A stretch of 64,000 nucleotides of DNA from Macrocybe gigantea (lineage: Eukaryota; Basidiomycota; Agaricomycetes; Agaricales; Callistosporiaceae). Positions 9,061 through 18,276 of this stretch are shown one piece after another. The first letter of the stretch is position 1; every line of letters starts with the position of its first letter. The position numbers were made by a program, and so were the translations under genes. The DNA is taken from positions 620,001 through 684,000 of the forward strand of contig SJRY01000228.1 of the NCBI GenBank assembly GCA_011319805.1, read 5' to 3'. The notes under the pieces are model-generated. The model was not told the origin of the DNA. It saw only the letters and a list, made by a program, of their open reading frames with translations, and made no database searches.

Positions 9061-11550
9061 TTATGCGTCCTCGGGGTGAAACCTCAGCCATTCGTCCAGC
9101 GCCTGCGTTTGCTCGACTTCGTCTTTATTCAGCCAACGGTCTTCATCAGGCCCGTAACCGACCCATCGAACGAGGAATTTTCTTCCTTTTCCACCGCGAC
9201 CGCAACGCTTCGAGTCGACAATCGCCTCGATGAAGTATTCCTCGTCTCCATCCTCCGTTATGATCGGCGCTGGTTGTTCGTGTCGTCGTTCTGGAAATTT
9301 TGCGTCGTCGTTTTCCGTGAAAGGCGCCAGCTCCCGGGCATGGAAAACCGGATAGATATTCTTATCAGCAATGTCCAATGTGTATGTAGAAAATTCAGGG
9401 TGCTTAGCCGTTATCCGATGAATCGTGTACCGTGGCATGAATTTTGCTGCCCGATGCTCTCCCGCTTTCTTGAACTCTCGGCGACGATGGAAGGTTGTTA
9501 ACCTCACCCTGTCGCCCACCTTGAATTCGGGCTTGGGCCCTCTTGTTTTGTTGGCCTGGAAAGCTTGACTGATCTTAGCCGCTTCCAAGTTGTCCTGGGC
9601 TTCGAGGATGTCCGCTTCCAATGCCTTGAGGAATTCGGTCGCTGACCGTTCGCTCTGCGATGTCCGACTGCCGCCGTCCATAGCCAGGATGATCCTCGGG
9701 TGCCGCCCTGTCTTTAAGTAGAACGGCGAGAAGCCAGTACTGGCGTTCACCGAGTTCATGATGTGAAAACGCACCCAGGGCAATGCCTTTGCCCAACCTT
9801 TCTGGTTCCTCTGTACGTGGAAACGGAGACACTGGTTTACAGTCTTGTTTGTGCGTTCCGAGGACCCGTCGGTTTCTGGGTGGTAGGCAGTGCTCAGCTT
9901 CAACTTCACGCCTGTCAGTCTGTGCAGAGCGTTCCAAAAATTCGAAATGAAAAGCTTATCTCGATCGGACACGATCTCTGTCGGCAGACCATTCTCGCAG
10001 TACCATTTGTCAAAAAACATTTCCGCGAGTCCCTCTGCTGTAAGATCCGTTCGGCAAGGCACGATCTGTAAGTCCGCGCCCAGGCAGTCCGTGAAGGTTG
10101 CGATGCAATTGTAACCATCATCCTCGGGCAGCGGGCCAATGAAATCCATCGCCACACACGTTCCTCGAGCATCCGGAGTTGGTAAGGGGTGTAGGGGGCT
10201 GCCTTTCCTTGCTGTGGAGGCTTTGTTCCTTTGGCAGTCCTCGCAGCCTGCTACGTAGCCCTCCTCCAGGTCTTTCCTCATGTTCGGCCAGTAAAAACTG
10301 TTGCGCAAGGCCGCGTATGACTTGTCAAACCCAAAATGGCCGAGAACGTTGTGCGCCAGTCTGAACAGCGTCTCCCGGACCGTCGTGCTCTGTGGCACCG
10401 CTAACCGCTCGCCAATGTACCACAGGTCGTTCACCTTTTTGATGTTGGGCATCCCTGCGGCCGCACTCGTTAGCTTTTTAATCCATGGGTCATCGACATA
10501 CCCGTTGCGGATCTCCGTTAGGAATTGTTCGTCCATAGTGACATTGAGTGTTGAGGGACCCTCCTTCGGAGTGTCGACGGCAGCTTCCGTTAGTACGTTG
10601 ACAGTGGCGAAAGCCGAGGCGTCTCTGCCCTCCAGTACACTTGTGGGCCAGAGCGCGGCTATGAGTTTTTCGTTCCCTTTCTCGTTGTTGCTCCCGATAG
10701 TGATGGGCAGGTCCACTTCATCTACGTTAATCGATTCCTTCACCACTGGCAGCCTGGAGAGTGCGTCCGCTACAGAGTTGGAGTGCCCCTTGATGTAAAC
10801 GATCTTCGCGTCGAACTGGGAGAGGAACTCCATCCACCGTGCCTGCCGCTGGGATAAGTCGCATTGCTTTTCAAAGGATTCTAACGTTCTGTGGTCCGTA
10901 TAGATTGTGAAGGCGGATCCGAATAAGTCGCATCTCCATTTTTTCAGGGCCTTGATAATCGCTAACAGTTCTTTTTCGTGGATCGGGTAGTTCTTCTCGG
11001 CGGCTTTCAGCGGCACGGAGTCAAAAGCCACCGGCCGGGCTGTCTCCCAAGTAGGCCCGAACGACAGCACTGCTCCTGTTCTGTGGTTTGACGCGTCGGT
11101 CGTGACAAAAATCTTGTTTTCTCCCGGATTTTGATGATCGATAGTCGTCAGACAGTCCCTGGAGAGCACCAAGCGCTTAACACCATCGAAGGCCCATTGA
11201 TGTTCAGCCGTCCAATCCGGGAAATGCTTCAAGCATTCTTTCTTGGTGAGTTCGTTCAGTACTCTCGTATACTCCACCAAGTTGGGGAGAAAATTCGCGA
11301 CGTAGCGCACCAGTCCCAGGAATGCACGCACGTCCGAAACCGATTTCGGTACCGGCCATTCCAAAATGCGCGCTGTCTTGGAGCCATCTGCCTCAATGCC
11401 ACGGTGCGATATGTGATGTCCGAGGAAGTCAATCGATAAGCAAAACAACTTCGTCTTTTTCGGGTTACAGTAGAGCCTAGCATCCTTCAGCGCTTGCAAA
11501 ATCGTTCGTACGTTCTCAATGTGTTCTTCTACGCTTTCGCTCCATATCAC
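9061..11550 (-). CDS. pol: Gypsy pol fragment: RT end, RNase H, integrase, chromodomain
   Basis: This 829-codon open frame is the longest in the window and is uninterrupted. The frame continues upstream to the RT active site YLDD (about 11553-11564), so the annotated Met is arbitrary. In order: RT thumb with 'LYCNPKKT' and 'FLG'; RNase H with 'TTDASN', 'EKELLAI', 'YTDHRTL' and 'VADALS'; an integrase HHCC finger ('HNVLGHFG...GCEDCQRNK'); an integrase core with D ('VAMDFIGPL'), D ('IVSDRDKLF') and E ('TDGSSERTNK'); then a C-terminal chromodomain ('FLVRWVGYGPDEDRWL'). The whole DDE set looks intact. Chromodomains of this type bind modified histones and steer integration, so this belongs to a chromovirus-like Gypsy. 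Gag, protease and most of RT are missing, so it cannot mobilise itself. CpG-rich composition indicates a recent copy. Confidence 0.92.
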   Translation of the reverse strand: MIWSESVEEHIENVRTILQALKDARLYCNPKKTKLFCLSIDFLGHHISHRGIEADGSKTARILEWPVPKSVSDVRAFLGLVRYVANFLPNLVEYTRVLNELTKKECLKHFPDWTAEHQWAFDGVKRLVLSRDCLTTIDHQNPGENKIFVTTDASNHRTGAVLSFGPTWETARPVAFDSVPLKAAEKNYPIHEKELLAIIKALKKWRCDLFGSAFTIYTDHRTLESFEKQCDLSQRQARWMEFLSQFDAKIVYIKGHSNSVADALSRLPVVKESINVDEVDLPITIGSNNEKGNEKLIAALWPTSVLEGRDASAFATVNVLTEAAVDTPKEGPSTLNVTMDEQFLTEIRNGYVDDPWIKKLTSAAAGMPNIKKVNDLWYIGERLAVPQSTTVRETLFRLAHNVLGHFGFDKSYAALRNSFYWPNMRKDLEEGYVAGCEDCQRNKASTARKGSPLHPLPTPDARGTCVAMDFIGPLPEDDGYNCIATFTDCLGADLQIVPCRTDLTAEGLAEMFFDKWYCENGLPTEIVSDRDKLFISNFWNALHRLTGVKLKLSTAYHPETDGSSERTNKTVNQCLRFHVQRNQKGWAKALPWVRFHIMNSVNASTGFSPFYLKTGRHPRIILAMDGGSRTSQSERSATEFLKALEADILEAQDNLEAAKISQAFQANKTRGPKPEFKVGDRVRLTTFHRRREFKKAGEHRAAKFMPRYTIHRITAKHPEFSTYTLDIADKNIYPVFHARELAPFTENDDAKFPERRHEQPAPIITEDGDEEYFIEAIVDSKRCGRGGKGRKFLVRWVGYGPDEDRWLNKDEVEQTQALDEWLRFHPEDA

Positions 11551-11577
11551 GATATCATCCAGATAAACGTGGCATAT

Positions 11578-11654
11578 TTTTTTAATGCACCCGTCGGTTG
11601 GGGGGAGGGCTTGTTTTCTCGGAGGTTGGGAGAGTGTAAGCGTCCATGCTTACA
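11578..11654 (-). repeat. Inverted repeat arm, right (Gypsy B)
   Basis: This is the inverted counterpart of 8945-9021. It joins the pol fragment at a T7 run (11577-11583), which pairs with the A6 run at the inner end of the left arm. That microhomology would allow the nascent cDNA 3' end to prime on itself. It ends TTACA next to TSD TAAAG. Confidence 0.9.
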
Positions 11655-11818
11655 TAAAGAAAGACATCATGTTTGAACACTACATGCCTATCGGAGAGCA
11701 CCCAGGACAATACCACATGCACGAGCTTATAAACTGCACCTACTGGTGGCCATCAATGTTAACGGACATCAAGAAATATGTTAATGGATGCAAAACATGT
11801 CAGTGAAACAAAATCATC
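11655..11818 (+). pseudogene. pol: A1 integrase zinc finger (fragment)
   Basis: This continues A1 pol after the Gypsy B insertion. It encodes the HHCC finger of Gypsy integrase: 'FEHYMPIGEHPGQ' supplies the histidines and 'YWWPSMLTDIKKYV' and 'GCKTCQ' the cysteines. After CQ an Arg codon has become TGA, then 'NKII' follows, typical of this junction. Past about 11818 the sequence changes to Copia gag, and the DDE core of A1 integrase is absent. Confidence 0.85.
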
Positions 11819-12950
11819 TGGCAAAAGAACCACTGTTCAGGAGTGCTGGGATGCCATCATCACTGAATATACCTCAAAGGGGGCATATGCACAGACCCAT
11901 TTGCACACTAGCTTCTTGCAGAGCCGTATCGGAAAGGATGGCAATGTTCACAAGTTCTTTGATGAACTACGAGTCAAAAGGGAGGAATTAGCCAGTGTAG
12001 GGGTGGACATCGATGTGAAAGATTATACCTCAACCATCATTTCATTGCTCCCACAGACCCCCTGTTCAACTTTGCATCAAGTCTTCTTGCCATTACCAAA
12101 TTTTCCAATCATTCCATCTCCTCTGATAAGTTGATTTCTGCTATTTTGGAGGAATATGACTGTCTTCAGACTTAGAAGTCCAAGTCTGGAAACCAGAAGT
12201 CAAAATCTGATGATAGAGATGAAGCTCTAGCTGCGTCAGATTCGAAGGGGAAAGAAAAGGGCAAGAAGGAACGGACTTGTTGGGGATGCAGCAAGACAGG
12301 CCACATCAAGTGCGACTGCTCTGATGAGAAGTCCAAAGGCGAGAAGGACAAGAGCAAGGACCCAAAGAAGGACAAGAAGTCAAAGGGGTCAGCCAATGTT
12401 GCCGAATCCAATTCTGATTCGAACTCAGATGTCGCACTCACAACATGGGATCTGGATGATGATGATTCCGACATGGAAGACAGATACCTTGCCCATGATA
12501 TATGGAATGCTTACCTTGAAGGCCATATCCCAGAAAATGCCTTCAGTTGGCTTCCTGAGGCCTGGAGACAATCTCAGTCATACCAAAAACAGTCTCGTGA
12601 AGCCGACAATGAGACACTGGCTTTGAAAACATTGTCAGACAGTTCATGTGATGCCTCATTTGGTGAGACAGCATCCACTGATTCGCTCAATTAGCTGGGA
12701 TGGCCACCTCATGATGATTCGGACCAAGAAGGCCTGGGTGCTGGTAGAGGTATGATCACAGCAGCAGAATCAAGTGATGGAGAGAGTGATGGCTCCTTCG
12801 AAGTAATTATGGCTGGCCAACAGACTCCCGAGGAGCTATCCAGGGACGAGATGCTCAAGCAATCCTTGACACTCATTGTTGACCTGGATTTGGATGATGC
12901 TGACAATGCATATGTGCTCGAGCCTGGAACGGCTACCACTGGATAAGAAC
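11819..12950 (+). pseudogene. gag: Copia gag, 5'-truncated
   Basis: This is a decayed Copia Gag of the UBN2/retrotran_gag type. It starts abruptly mid-domain at 'VQECWDAI' (about 11838), continues with 'YAQTHLHTSFLQSRIG', shifts frame near 12070-12120, and reaches a zinc knuckle CWGCSKTGHIKCDC (about 12279-12320) followed by a Lys-rich and then an acidic Asp/Ser-rich linker (12320-12945). The N-terminal part and the 5' LTR are missing. Upstream is A1 integrase with no visible 5-bp TSD, so the junction looks like a deletion or template switch. Confidence 0.82.
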
Positions 12951-14585
12951 GAGTCAAATTATATGACTCAGAGTGCATGAAGCACCTGACACCACACCAT
13001 GACCAGTTAAAGAACTACCAGAAAATTAGTCCACAGTCATTCCAAGGTGCCAACCAAGGTAGTTTTCAGGCCTTAGGCAAGGGCAAACTGGTTCTGGACA
13101 TACCCAATGGTGCTGATTCCTCGAATCTTCACCTCACTGAAGTCTTTTATGCACCCGAGGTTGGCTACACACTTGTCTCTGTCAGCAAGCTTAATGAGAT
13201 GGGCTTCTTTGTCACATTCGGTGGTGGCAAGTGCATCATTCACAAAGGTGAGGATGGCGAGCAGGTCAGTGAGATTCAGCGCAGTCGAAAAGGGCTATAC
13301 AAGGTGTTCCACGATGGGGACACTGTGAATGCTGCTGAACCTACTAACAAGGCTGAAACGATTTCGCTTGAGGCGCTACACCATTGTCTTGGTCATATCT
13401 CTAAGAAAACTGCTCGCCAAATGGTTGAAAACAGCTTTGTGACTGGACTTTGTTTTGATCCAGCTGGAAAGGATGATTTCTTCTGTGAGGCCTGCATCTA
13501 TGGAAAAGCAACCCAGAAGTCTGTGCCGAAGACTAGGGAGGGTGAGCATGCAACTGAATTTGGGAATGTTATGATGTCAGACATCTAGGGACCTGCTAAG
13601 GTCCAGTCCATGCATGGGAGGAAGTACTATATTACCTTTATAGACAACGCGAAATGCTGGGTGTCACTCTATTTCATGCAAAAGAAGAAGGAGGTTCCAG
13701 AGCATTTCAAGGCCTACAAGGCTTGGTGCAAGATGCAGCTTGATGCCGACATGAAGATCCTGCAATCCGATTGTGGTGGGGAATACTTGGGCAAGGAATT
13801 TGTCTCTTACCTCAAACAGAAGGGAATCACACAGCAACTTACTGTTCATGACACTCTGGAGCACAATGGTGTCTCCGAGCGGCTGAACTGGACTATCCTT
13901 GAGCATGTTTGAGCACTATTGCATGCGAGTGGCTTGCCTCGCATGCTGTGGGCTGAATGTACCTGACATGTCATCTGGCTAATGAATCAGTCAGCAATGA
14001 AAGCCTTGGATGGGAAAACCCCCTATGAAGCTGTTTTCAGCAAGAAGCCAGACCTACACAGGTTACATAAATGGGGCAAGAAGTGCTGGGTGAAACTTCA
14101 TGGCAAAGGTTACAAGCTAGGCAGCTGCATGTACCAAGGTTACTGGATGGGATTTGATGACCAGAGCAAGGGTTCTCGGGTCTACTGGAAGGACAAAGGC
14201 ACAGTCACAGTTGAGCAGAATGTCTATTTCAATGAAACATCTACTGCTACTGGTACGATTGAGAAGGAGGATATTGATGATGTCGAACTTGCCCTGAGCC
14301 CTACTGAAGTGCCCCAATCGAACAATTCAGTCCTATCATCATTGTCACCTGGGGAAACCACCAAAACGCTGCCTGCATCAGAACCTGCCACTGCCGAGCC
14401 TGTCAAAACTGTCAATGTTGAGACGGGAGAAGTCAGAACAACCTGACTTACATCCAGAGCCCTTGACGGACTAGACCCATCCAACATCATCAAAGACTGG
14501 CGAATGCGCAGGTCCAGCAAGAAGGTGAACGATATCATCTTGGGCCAAGGAAGTGCACATTTGCGCCATGGTACCCCCACAGTTG
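12951..14585 (+). pseudogene. pol: Copia protease and integrase (broken)
   Basis: The protease region starts with 'LYDSECMKHLTP' (about 12960-12995), where the expected DSG has become DSE, probably through G-to-A change. The GAG-pre-integrase finger follows at 'LHHCLGHIS...CEACIYGKA' (about 13377-13510), then the rve core with D in 'YYITFIDNA' (about 13625-13650), D in 'LQSDCGGEYLGKEF' (about 13760-13800) and E in 'EHNGVSERLN' (about 13860-13890). These catalytic residues survive. In-frame stops occur at about 13586 (TAG), 13910 (TGA) and 14444 (TGA). The order protease-integrase-RT is diagnostic of Ty1/Copia. Confidence 0.85.
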
Positions 14586-16276
14586 AATGAGGTGTGCAAC
14601 TCCTGCCTATGCAGGAGGCTCCTAATGAACTAGATGAGATCGCATATGTCGACGAGGACATCTTCTCCCCAGATGAGTATGTCTTCATGACTGAGACCAG
14701 CAATGCAGAGGGACTCGAGCCTCGGACAATTACTAAGGCAAAGCGCTGCTCCGATTGGCCACAATGGGAGCAGGGCATCTCACAGGAGTTAAAGATGCTG
14801 GAGGAAGCCAGGACTTGGAAGCTCGTTGAGCTGCCACTAGGAGTGAATATTGTTGGATTGAAGTGGGTTTTTCAAGTGAAGAAGGATGCCACAGGGAGTG
14901 TGGTCTGTCACAAGGCCCATCTCATTGCACAAGGCTTCACCCAAGCTGAAGGCATTGATTATTTTGACACATATGTGCCCGTCACCTGCCTTGCATCCAT
15001 CCAAGCTGTCTTAGCAATCACTGCGGAGAAGAATCTCGAGTTAGCACAGATCGACATCAAAGGAGCCTACCTCCATGGCTTTTTTGAGGATGAGGAGGTC
15101 ATATACATGTGGCAGCCCCCCGGTTATGCTGTGAAGGGCAAGGAGCACCTGGTTTATCACCTCCGCTACCTGCTTTATGGCTTGAAGCAATCTGGTCAAT
15201 GCTGGTATAAATGTTTGTGGAAGATCATGGAGGATCTTGGGTTCTCCACCTGCAAGGTCGATGAGGCTGCCTTTCATTAAAATGACAATGATGGCCTGAT
15301 TGTCATGTTGTACCATGTTGATGATGAAACAACAGCAGCTGAGTGAGGCTTGGCAAAGAAATTCGCCGATGACATCTCGAGATATGTTGAAATCTCAGAA
15401 TTCGGTGAATTACACTGGGTTTTGGGGATTGAGGTAAAGTAGGATATCAAGAACGGGACGATGCACCTCTTGCAGCATTTCTACATTGATTCCATCCTTC
15501 GCTGCTTTGGTTTTGATGACCTGAAGCCTGTTTCCATCCCCATGGATACCAACCAGCAGCTAACCTCAAAGCAATCCCACCAAACGACCACTAAAATTGC
15601 TCAGATGCGAAACATCCTATATTGCGAAGCCGTTGGTGCCCTGATGTATGCAAACTTAGGCATATGTCCGGACATATCATTTCCTTTGCAGGTCATGTTG
15701 TGCTTCATTCAGAATCCAGGACCGGTGCACTGGGAGGCGGTGAAGAAGATTTTCTGTTATTTGAAGGGAATGAAGGACTTATAGCTTACCTATAGCGGGA
15801 AGGACATGACAATGCTGGGCTTCACAGATGCTGATGGGAGCATGACTGAAGACCAACGTGCCATATCGGGCTATGTGTTTCTGATCAATGGCAGAGCTGT
15901 TTCATGGAGCTTGAAGCATCAGGAACTTGTAACACTGTCAATGGCCGAATCAGAATATGTGGTGGTGACATATGTGGTGAAAGAGGTGCTCTGGCTTCAT
16001 TCGCTTGTCTCGCAAGTCTTCGACATCAATTTACCCATGACCATACTATTCTCAGACAATCAGTCAGCAATTGCCCTTGCGAAGGAACAGAAATTTCATA
16101 TGCCTACCAAACACATCGACGTCTGATACCATTTTGTCTACTGGATCATTAAAGAAGGCAAGATCCAGCTCATTTACTGTCCCACAAATGACATGACAGC
16201 TGATACACTGATAAAGGCACTGCCATCGGCAAAGGTCAAGCACTTCGTGTCACAGCTGGCCCTATTCTCAGCTTGA
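14586..16276 (+). pseudogene. pol: Copia reverse transcriptase and RNase H (broken)
   Basis: This is an RVT_2 domain: 'LVELPLGVNIVGLKWVFQVK' at about 14820-14880, 'AQGFTQAEGIDY', 'QIDIKGAYLHG' and 'LYGLKQS'. The catalytic box appears as YHVDD in 'MLYHVDDET' (about 15304-15330), slightly altered from the usual YVDD context. RNase H of the Copia type follows with 'GFTDADGS' (about 15820), 'SMAESEYV' (about 15940) and 'SDNQSAIALA' (about 16050). The C-terminal tail ends at 'LFSA' with TGA at 16274-16276. Stops at about 15278, 15343, 15439, 15781 and 16124 inactivate it. Confidence 0.87.
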
Positions 16277-16283
16277 GAGGGAG

Positions 16284-16643
16284 TGTTGGATTGAGTAGAG
16301 ATGGCACGTGCAGCACACATTGTTCAACTACAAGCAGTCAGATAGGCAATGAGACAGGAGTATGGACTCACCAAGCAGCAGTTTAGGAGGCTGAGCGAGC
16401 TGTGTAGTGCAATGGACCACTTTCTTTCATTTTGCTTATAAGTTGATATTGAGTAGATACCCACCTCAGTCATCTGTAATGAGACTGAGGTGAGCTCTTC
16501 ATATACCTTTTATTTCATCATTTACTTAGCTTTGTATTAGCTCTCATTTGTTTAGGTAACCAATATATTGCAGTCATCTGTAACGAGACTGAGCTCTCGT
16601 TTGTTTAGTTATCTCCCCATAATTCTTATAATATGGAAAGAAG
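16284..16643 (+). repeat. Copia 3' LTR and junction (end uncertain)
   Basis: A purine-rich GAGAGGGAG (16275-16283) is followed by TGTTGGATTGAG, the typical PPT/LTR start of a Copia element. The region contains a direct repeat of 'cagtcatctgtaaYgagactgag' type blocks (near 16469 and 16573). The exact 3' end is not certain; a CCCCA near 16614 is a candidate. No partner 5' LTR is present, so I cannot confirm the boundaries. Confidence 0.6.
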
Positions 16644-16648
16644 CAAAT

Positions 16649-16977
16649 TGTTAGGCTAGACGATCTTAAAGGACTCGGGCAGACTAAGTGCGAGAGTGGT
16701 TTAAGACGATGGCAAATGGAATATTAAGCCTAGTGCTACTGGTACATCTAGGAGTCCTTATATATGTTACAGTACTCAAGCACGGACCACGGACTGCGCA
16801 AATGCTGTGGACTGCGGATGAGTAAGACTAAGGAGGAGATGACTCAGAGTGACTAGAGAAGTGGAATGACTCAATGGCTGCACACTGCGCAGCATGATGG
16901 GGAGGATAAGGGATGTGGAAAAGATAAGATAAGAAATTGAATAGTCCTTTGGGCGGCGTCTGTAACACAAATGCTGT
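16649..16977 (-). repeat. Solo A-family LTR, reverse, inside A1
   Basis: This is a reverse-oriented A-family LTR (TGTTAGGCTAG...GTCTGTAACA on the + strand) with a perfect TSD CAAAT (16644-16648 and 16978-16982). It lies just before the C-terminal part of the A1 integrase, whose frame continues right after the TSD. It is the second reverse solo LTR of the same family inserted into an A-family element in this window. Confidence 0.9.
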
Positions 16978-17524
16978 GCTGCAGTATGCACAAACATGGG
17001 CTAAAGATAATTATGATGCAAGGCAAAAACCAGCCCATGAATACAAGAAAGAGAATGGAGTATGGCTCAAAGCTACCAATATCACAGTCAATCAACCATC
17101 AAAGAAGTTATTGGCACTCTGATATAGACCATTTAAGGTGATTGAAAAGAAAGGAGCCTCAGCATATTGCCTGGAACTCCTAGCATCATGGCAGCTAATA
17201 TACCCTGTGTTCAATGAAATGCTACTCATGCCATACAAAGGACCCTGTTTCAAGATACAAGAGCAATCATCGCCACTACCCCCTGAAATCATAAATAATG
17301 AAGAAGAGTACGAGATAGAAGAAATTCTAAAAAGGAAGAAACAAGAAAGAGGAATGCTATTTCTAGTCAAATGGAAAGGATACAGACATGAGGAGAACAC
17401 ATGGATCAAGGAGAAGAAACTGGGGAATGCACAGCAAGCTCTAGACTGCTTCCTAAAGAAGACTGCAAACCAGGATAAAAGAACTATAACAAGAGGAAAG
17501 AAGACCAAAAATTGCACACCATGA
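16978..17524 (+). pseudogene. pol: A1 integrase C-terminus with chromodomain
   Basis: This is the last part of the A1 polyprotein. It starts at 'AVLQYAQTWAKDNYDAR', the alpha-helical region after the integrase core, passes one TGA at about 17120, then an SH3-like GPY/F-type segment ('YRPFKVIEKKGASAYCLEL') and 'HPVFN'-like 'YPVFNEMLL'. It ends with a chromodomain: 'YEIEEILKRKK' plus 'FLVKWKGYRHEENTWI' (about 17310-17410). Chromodomains at this place define chromoviruses and target integration to heterochromatin. It ends at TGA 17522-17524, overlapping the ATG of the next frame. Confidence 0.88.
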
Positions 17525-17937
17525 CTACCAATGCCCCCATCAGCATCAACAGCAGTGATAACAGCTGCATGCCCACCCCCAACTGCCTGAGTGACCTCGA
17601 GAATCTGGCAAGGATTCTCAATGCTAGTGACTACATGGACCCCCTCGCTATCACACTCAGTGCATATCTGCACTACGTTATGACCGTCTGCATGCATCTT
17701 TGGACTGGATGAACCCCTGATAGGACTGATCCCACAGCAGCAGAATGCATCGCACTCTGTGAAGCAATAGAAATGCTTTGCACCAAAAACTGGCGACTCA
17801 AACTCCTTGCCACCACCCTCTATCATATCTGCTCCTACAATGAAGAACTTATTCATATATGGGCCCCACATGCCACAACTGCCTGGGAAAGCAACAATGG
17901 GTGGGGACAGCTGGACTAGGATGTTTTCACAGGACAC
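17521..17937 (+). pseudogene. A1 extra ORF downstream of pol (unknown, broken)
   Basis: A frame beginning with ATG at 17521 overlaps the pol stop as ATGA. It reads about 138 codons up to the polypurine region, interrupted by TGA at 17710-17712 and TAG near 17918, both explainable as a mutated Trp and Gln codon. The product is Cys/His/Trp-containing ('NCLSDLENLARIL', 'LCEAIEMLCTKNWRLKLL', 'YHICSYNEELIHIWAPH') and has no domain I recognise. It sits where some Gypsy elements carry an additional ORF. Whether it is a real gene of the family cannot be judged from one copy, since A2 is truncated before this point. Confidence 0.45.
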
Positions 17938-17956
17938 GAATCTAAAGAGAGGGTAA

Positions 17957-18271
17957 TGTTATGGACATCGCTCAAAGGACCATTCAATTTCTTATCTTAT
18001 CTCCCACATCTCTTATCTCCCCATCACACTGTACAGCATGCAGCCATCGGTTCATTTCACCTTTCTAGTTATCCTGAGTCATCTTATCCCAGTCTTACTT
18101 ATTCACAGTCTACAGCATTGTGCAGTCCATGGTCTGTGCTCGAGTACTGTAATGTATATAAGGACTTCCAGATGTACCAGTAATGCTAGGCTTAATATTC
18201 CATTTGCCATCATCTTAAACCACTCTCGCACTTAGTCTGCTTAAGTCCTTTAAGATTTGTCTAGCCTAACA
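17957..18271 (+). repeat. 3' LTR of Gypsy A1
   Basis: This 315-bp LTR runs TGTTATGGACATCG...TAGCCTAACA and is preceded by the purine tract AAAGAGAGGG. It is followed by TSD GTAGC (18272-18276), identical to the 5-bp upstream of 4416. It retains the 20 bp missing from the 5' LTR. Confidence 0.93.
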
Positions 18272-18276
18272 GTAGC

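Larger units (their letters stand above)
8767..11654 (-). mobile_element. Young truncated Gypsy B with terminal 77-bp inverted repeat
   Basis: This insertion is flanked by a perfect TSD TAAAG (8762-8766 and 11655-11659), so it entered through integrase. On the - strand it carries a pol fragment that begins inside RT at the YLDD box, runs through RNase H, integrase and chromodomain (stop at 9061), then a purine-rich tract, then one LTR of 198 bp (8767-8964). Instead of a 5' LTR, gag and protease, its other end is an inverted copy of the PPT/LTR-start region (11578-11654 against 8945-9021). It is CpG-rich with a long open frame, in contrast to the surrounding decayed elements, so it is the most recent arrival in the nest. 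I infer an aborted, self-primed or template-switched cDNA. Confidence 0.88.
4416..18271 (+). mobile_element. Gypsy A1 (chromodomain type) with nested insertions
   Basis: This composite is bounded by A-family LTRs (4416-4710 and 17957-18271) and a perfect TSD GTAGC (4411-4415 and 18272-18276). In order it contains gag (two CCHC knuckles), protease, RT, RNase H, part of integrase and a C-terminal chromodomain, the order of Ty3/Gypsy chromoviruses. It is interrupted by Gypsy B at 8767-11654, by a Copia fragment at about 11819-16643 and by a reverse solo A LTR at 16649-16977. The integrase catalytic core is missing between the H2C2 finger (ending about 11818) and the C-terminal part (from 16978). 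Without these insertions it would be about 6 kb. Many TGA/TAG codons make it dead. Confidence 0.9.

Noticed and set aside
9076..9501. 141-codon + strand frame
   Set aside because: Antisense to the 829-codon Gypsy B frame, which has full domain support.
8945..11654. A TIR DNA transposon that captured a Gypsy pol
   Set aside because: The inverted arms are pieces of Gypsy B's own LTR start, PPT and 3' UTR, and the TSD is 5 bp as for its integrase. A retroelement by-product is simpler.
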